Part shown: positions 61,675 through 64,000 of the stretch, piece by piece | Position numbering within the stretch: the first letter of the stretch is position 1 | Layout: every line of letters begins with the position of its first letter | Origin: Melaminivora sp034675505 | GTDB taxonomy: Bacteria > Pseudomonadota > Gammaproteobacteria > Burkholderiales > Burkholderiaceae_C | NCBI GenBank assembly: GCA_034675505.1 | Contig: JAUCDD010000011.1 | Coordinates: forward strand, 124,001-188,000 | Length of the DNA: 64,000 bases | Direction: 5' to 3' | Notes under the pieces: model-generated | What the model was told of the DNA's origin: nothing | Database searches by the model: none | The model's input: the letters and a program-made list of their open reading frames with translations, nothing else | Position numbers and translations under genes: made by a program

Positions 61675-62202
61675 ATGGCAAAGCGTGAGGCCCTCAAGGA
61701 GCTGCAGACCCGCCTGGCAGCCCGGCTGCAGGCCGCGCGCGGCGAAGACCTGGCGGTGTCGTCCTGGCTGGCAGTGGAGGCGGGCGGCCAGCGCCTGCTG
61801 CTGCCCCTGGCCCAGGCGGGCGAAATTTTCTCCTGGAGCGGCGTGCAGCCCGTGCCCTACACCCAGCCGTGGTTCATGGGCGTGGCCAACCTGCGCGGCG
61901 CGCTCAGCGGCGTGATCGACCTGGCCGCGCTGCTGGGCGCGCCGCCGCTGCGCTCGGAGCTGGCGCTGGCCGAGGCCAGCGTGGTGTCGTTCAATGCCGC
62001 GCTGGACATCAACGCCGCGCTGCTGGTCGAGCGCCTGGCAGGGCTGCGCAGCGCCGGTGATTTCGCATCGCACGAGCCGGCCGCCGCGGGCGGCCCCTCC
62101 TACCTGGGCGCCGTCCGCCAGGACGCGCAAGGCCAGCGTTGGCAGGAATTCGACCTGCAGGCCCTGTCCCGGGATCCCGCATTTCTGGCCATCAGTACCT
62201 GA
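61675..62202 (+). CDS. pilI: Chemotaxis adaptor PilI (CheW-like)
   Basis: The protein of 175 aa is a single CheW domain (about residues 30-165) with the segments GGQRLLLPLAQAGEIFSWSG and WFMGVANLRGALSGVIDLAA, the latter a conserved CheW pattern. It couples the PilJ receptor to the histidine kinase. Its stop codon lies inside a hairpin followed by T7 (62187-62216), so an intrinsic terminator overlaps its 3' end. Confidence 0.9.
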   Translation: MAKREALKELQTRLAARLQAARGEDLAVSSWLAVEAGGQRLLLPLAQAGEIFSWSGVQPVPYTQPWFMGVANLRGALSGVIDLAALLGAPPLRSELALAEASVVSFNAALDINAALLVERLAGLRSAGDFASHEPAAAGGPSYLGAVRQDAQGQRWQEFDLQALSRDPAFLAIST

Positions 62203-62216
62203 TCCGGCCTTTTTTT
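62187..62216 (+). terminator. Terminator-like hairpin overlapping the pilI stop
   Basis: GGCC-ATCAG-TAC-CTGAT-cc-GGCC is followed by seven T residues. The stop codon TGA (62200-62202) lies in the 3' arm. The two-base bulge and three-base loop reduce stability, so partial termination between pilI and pilJ is the most likely effect. Confidence 0.6.
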
Positions 62217-62234
62217 CGTCAAGGCAGCAGCACC

Positions 62235-64000
62235 ATGTCCGTCGTCAATTCCTTTGGAAAACTGTTCAATCGCAAACCTGCGGGGCCAGACGAAGGCGAG
62301 CCTGCAGGCGAGGTGCCCGACCTGCAGCCGGCCGGCCCGCTGCCCGAGACCTATGCCGTGGATGCCCTGCACACCGTGCAGGGCGAGCCGGCACCGGTGC
62401 AGCCTGACTCCGAGCTGGAACAGCTGGCCGACGACGAAAGCGTCAACCTGCCCCTGCTGGGCCGGGCCAGCGCGGCCGTGCACCAGCGCCGCCTGCTGCT
62501 GCTGCTGGCGGTGGGCCTGGTGGTGCTGGCGCTGATTGCCGGCTGGGTGCTGCAGCAGGCCAACCGCTCGTCGGCGCAGCTGGCGGCCACCGGCCAGGCG
62601 CTCATGCAGTCGCAACGGCTGGCCAAGTCGGTCTCGCAGGCGCTGGTGGGCAACCCGCAGGCCTTCCCCGACGTGGTGGACAGCTCGGGCGTGCTGGCAC
62701 GCAACGTGCGCGCCCTGAGCGCGGGGGATGCGGCGCTGGACGTCCAGGAACTGGGCGACCCCTTCAAGACCGAGCTCGAATCCATCCTGCCGCTGGTGGA
62801 TCGGGCCGAGAAAAACGCCGCCACGGTGATGGGCCAGCAAAAGATCCTGACCCAGGTGGGTGACGCGCTGCGCACCATCAACCGCCAGTCCTCGGACCTG
62901 CTGGAAATCGCCGAGACCGTGTCCTCGCTGAAGATGCAGCAGGGCGCGCCGGCGGCCGAGCTGTCCGCCGCCGGCCAGCTGGTGATGCTGACCCAGCGCA
63001 TCGGCAAGTCGGCCAACGAATTCCAGACCACCGAAGGCGTGAGCCCGGAAGCTGTGTTCCTGCTGGGCAAGGACTTGAACGCCTTCAAGGAGATCACCCA
63101 GGGCCTGCTGGACGGCAACGCCGCGCTGCGCCTGGGCGCGACGCGCGACGAGCAGACACGCGAGCAGCTGGAGTCCCTGCTCAAGCTGTACGAGCAGACG
63201 CGCACGCAGGCCGGCGCCATCCTGGGCAACCTGCAGGGCCTGGTGTCGGCCCGCGAAGCGCAAGGCGCCATCGTGGCCGACAGCGAGCCGCTGCGCCGCA
63301 AGCTGGAAGGACTGCAGGACGGCCTTGCGGCGCAGTCGGGCATGAGCGCCGGGCAGTTCGCGGCCCTGGTGGTGGCGTCCCTGTTCGTGTTGCTGTGCGG
63401 CGTGGCCATCTCGCGCGTACAGCTGCTGGACAGCCGTGGCCGCCAGTCGCTGGCCGAATCGCAGCAGCGCGATGCGCGCCGCCAGGAACATGAAGCCAAG
63501 CGCGTGAACGACGCCAACCAGGCGGCCATCTTGCGCCTGATGAACGAGCTGCAGGCAGTGGCCGAGGGCGACCTGACGCAGGAAGCCACGGTGACCGAGG
63601 ACATCACCGGCGCCATCGCCGACTCGGTGAACTACACCGTGGAAGAGCTGCGCCTGCTGGTGGGCAGCGTGCAGAACACGGCGGCGCGCGTGGCCGAGAC
63701 CACGGCGCAGGTGGACACCACGTCGACCGAACTTCTGGCAGCGTCCACCGAGCAGCTGCGCGAGATCCGCGAAACCGGCCGCTCGGTGCTGGACATGGCG
63801 GGCCGCATCAACGACGTGTCCTCACAGGCCCAGGAATCCGCCTCGGTGGCGCGCCAGTCGCTGCAAGCGGCCGAGCAGGGCCTGCAGGCGGTGCAGAACG
63901 CCATCGGCGGCATGAACGCCATCCGCGACCAGATCCAGGACACCTCCAAGCGCATCAAGCGCCTGGGCGAATCCTCGCAGGAGATCGGCGAAATCACCGA
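62235..64000 (+). CDS. pilJ: Type IV pilus chemoreceptor PilJ, 3' end outside the window
   Basis: The 588 codons visible start MSVVNSFGKLFNRKPAGPDE. TM1 is about residues 86-105, a helical PilJ-type sensor domain covers 110-370, with two repeats containing LAKSVSQAL and LMLTQRIGKSANEF-like segments (here LVMLTQRIGKSANEFQTTEG), and TM2 is about 378-396. HAMP and the start of the signalling hairpin follow. It is the receptor of the Chp/Pil pathway. The highly conserved tip lies beyond the window end. Confidence 0.93.
   Translation, partial: MSVVNSFGKLFNRKPAGPDEGEPAGEVPDLQPAGPLPETYAVDALHTVQGEPAPVQPDSELEQLADDESVNLPLLGRASAAVHQRRLLLLLAVGLVVLALIAGWVLQQANRSSAQLAATGQALMQSQRLAKSVSQALVGNPQAFPDVVDSSGVLARNVRALSAGDAALDVQELGDPFKTELESILPLVDRAEKNAATVMGQQKILTQVGDALRTINRQSSDLLEIAETVSSLKMQQGAPAAELSAAGQLVMLTQRIGKSANEFQTTEGVSPEAVFLLGKDLNAFKEITQGLLDGNAALRLGATRDEQTREQLESLLKLYEQTRTQAGAILGNLQGLVSAREAQGAIVADSEPLRRKLEGLQDGLAAQSGMSAGQFAALVVASLFVLLCGVAISRVQLLDSRGRQSLAESQQRDARRQEHEAKRVNDANQAAILRLMNELQAVAEGDLTQEATVTEDITGAIADSVNYTVEELRLLVGSVQNTAARVAETTAQVDTTSTELLAASTEQLREIRETGRSVLDMAGRINDVSSQAQESASVARQSLQAAEQGLQAVQNAIGGMNAIRDQIQDTSKRIKRLGESSQEIGEIT

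Overview
The window is very GC-rich, gene-dense, chromosomal DNA from a betaproteobacterium, almost certainly family Comamonadaceae (Acidovorax / Alicycliphilus / Melaminivora neighbourhood; genus not decidable by eye). The signs are the class Ia nrdAB pair, a PglL/Wzy-type O-oligosaccharyl ligase, the Ala/Lys/Pro-rich H1-like protein, dusB-fis, the pilGHIJ start, and a dispersed 'TTGCCGGCGCC...GTAGCTAT' intergenic repeat. No phage, IS element, CRISPR array or rRNA was seen. There is one tRNA, tRNA-Met(CAT). No stretch longer than 300 bases lacks a gene.

Layout. 1-6 kb: the 5' end of a DAHP synthase gene preceded by an aromatic-codon leader peptide and attenuator, then an unknown gene, tldD, rodA, a YqiA-like esterase and a pilin-glycosylation-type ligase. 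6-13 kb: RNase II-family nuclease, TonB-like protein, aroE, mtgA, ruvC and mpl. 13-20 kb: an unknown ORF run together with a TlpA-type thioredoxin, then accB-accC, prmA, a DUF3426 zinc-ribbon protein with expanded repeats, and a PfkB kinase. 20-27 kb: H1-like protein, nrdB and nrdA with a pair of NrdR boxes. Divergent from these is a two-gene operon of an LcrH/SycD-type (type III secretion) chaperone and a hydrophobic translocator-like protein. 27-32 kb: ampD, pilR, pilS, PP0621-type and CcsA-like proteins. 32-35 kb: ffh (frameshifted), Uma2-family protein and a fold-III PLP amino-acid deaminase. 35-42 kb: a copper-tolerance locus with CusRS-like regulators divergent from an unknown periplasmic protein, TolC-type lipoprotein (frameshifted), multicopper oxidase, cupredoxin and CusF. 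42-50 kb: miaB (frameshifted), a chemoreceptor, tRNA-Met, an enoyl-CoA hydratase, an M61 peptidase, dsbC and a UbiH-type hydroxylase. 50-60 kb: ychF, rarD, yqaA, a VanX-type lipoprotein, a cytochrome c, dusB-fis, purH, hemL and thiD. 60.6-64 kb: rubredoxin and the twitching chemosensory genes pilG-pilH-pilI-pilJ, with pilJ running off the end.

The genes are mostly housekeeping: envelope and peptidoglycan (rodA, mtgA, mpl, ampD, vanX-like), fatty-acid initiation (accBC), dNTP synthesis (nrdAB), secretion (ffh) and type IV pilus control (pilSR, pilGHIJ). The unusual parts are the orphan type III-type chaperone/cargo pair, the aroG attenuator, the repeat family that supplies coding sequence or stop codons to its neighbours, and a set of single-base insertions that break or fuse conserved genes. 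The insertions look more like consensus errors than gene decay, because one of them hits the normally essential ffh.
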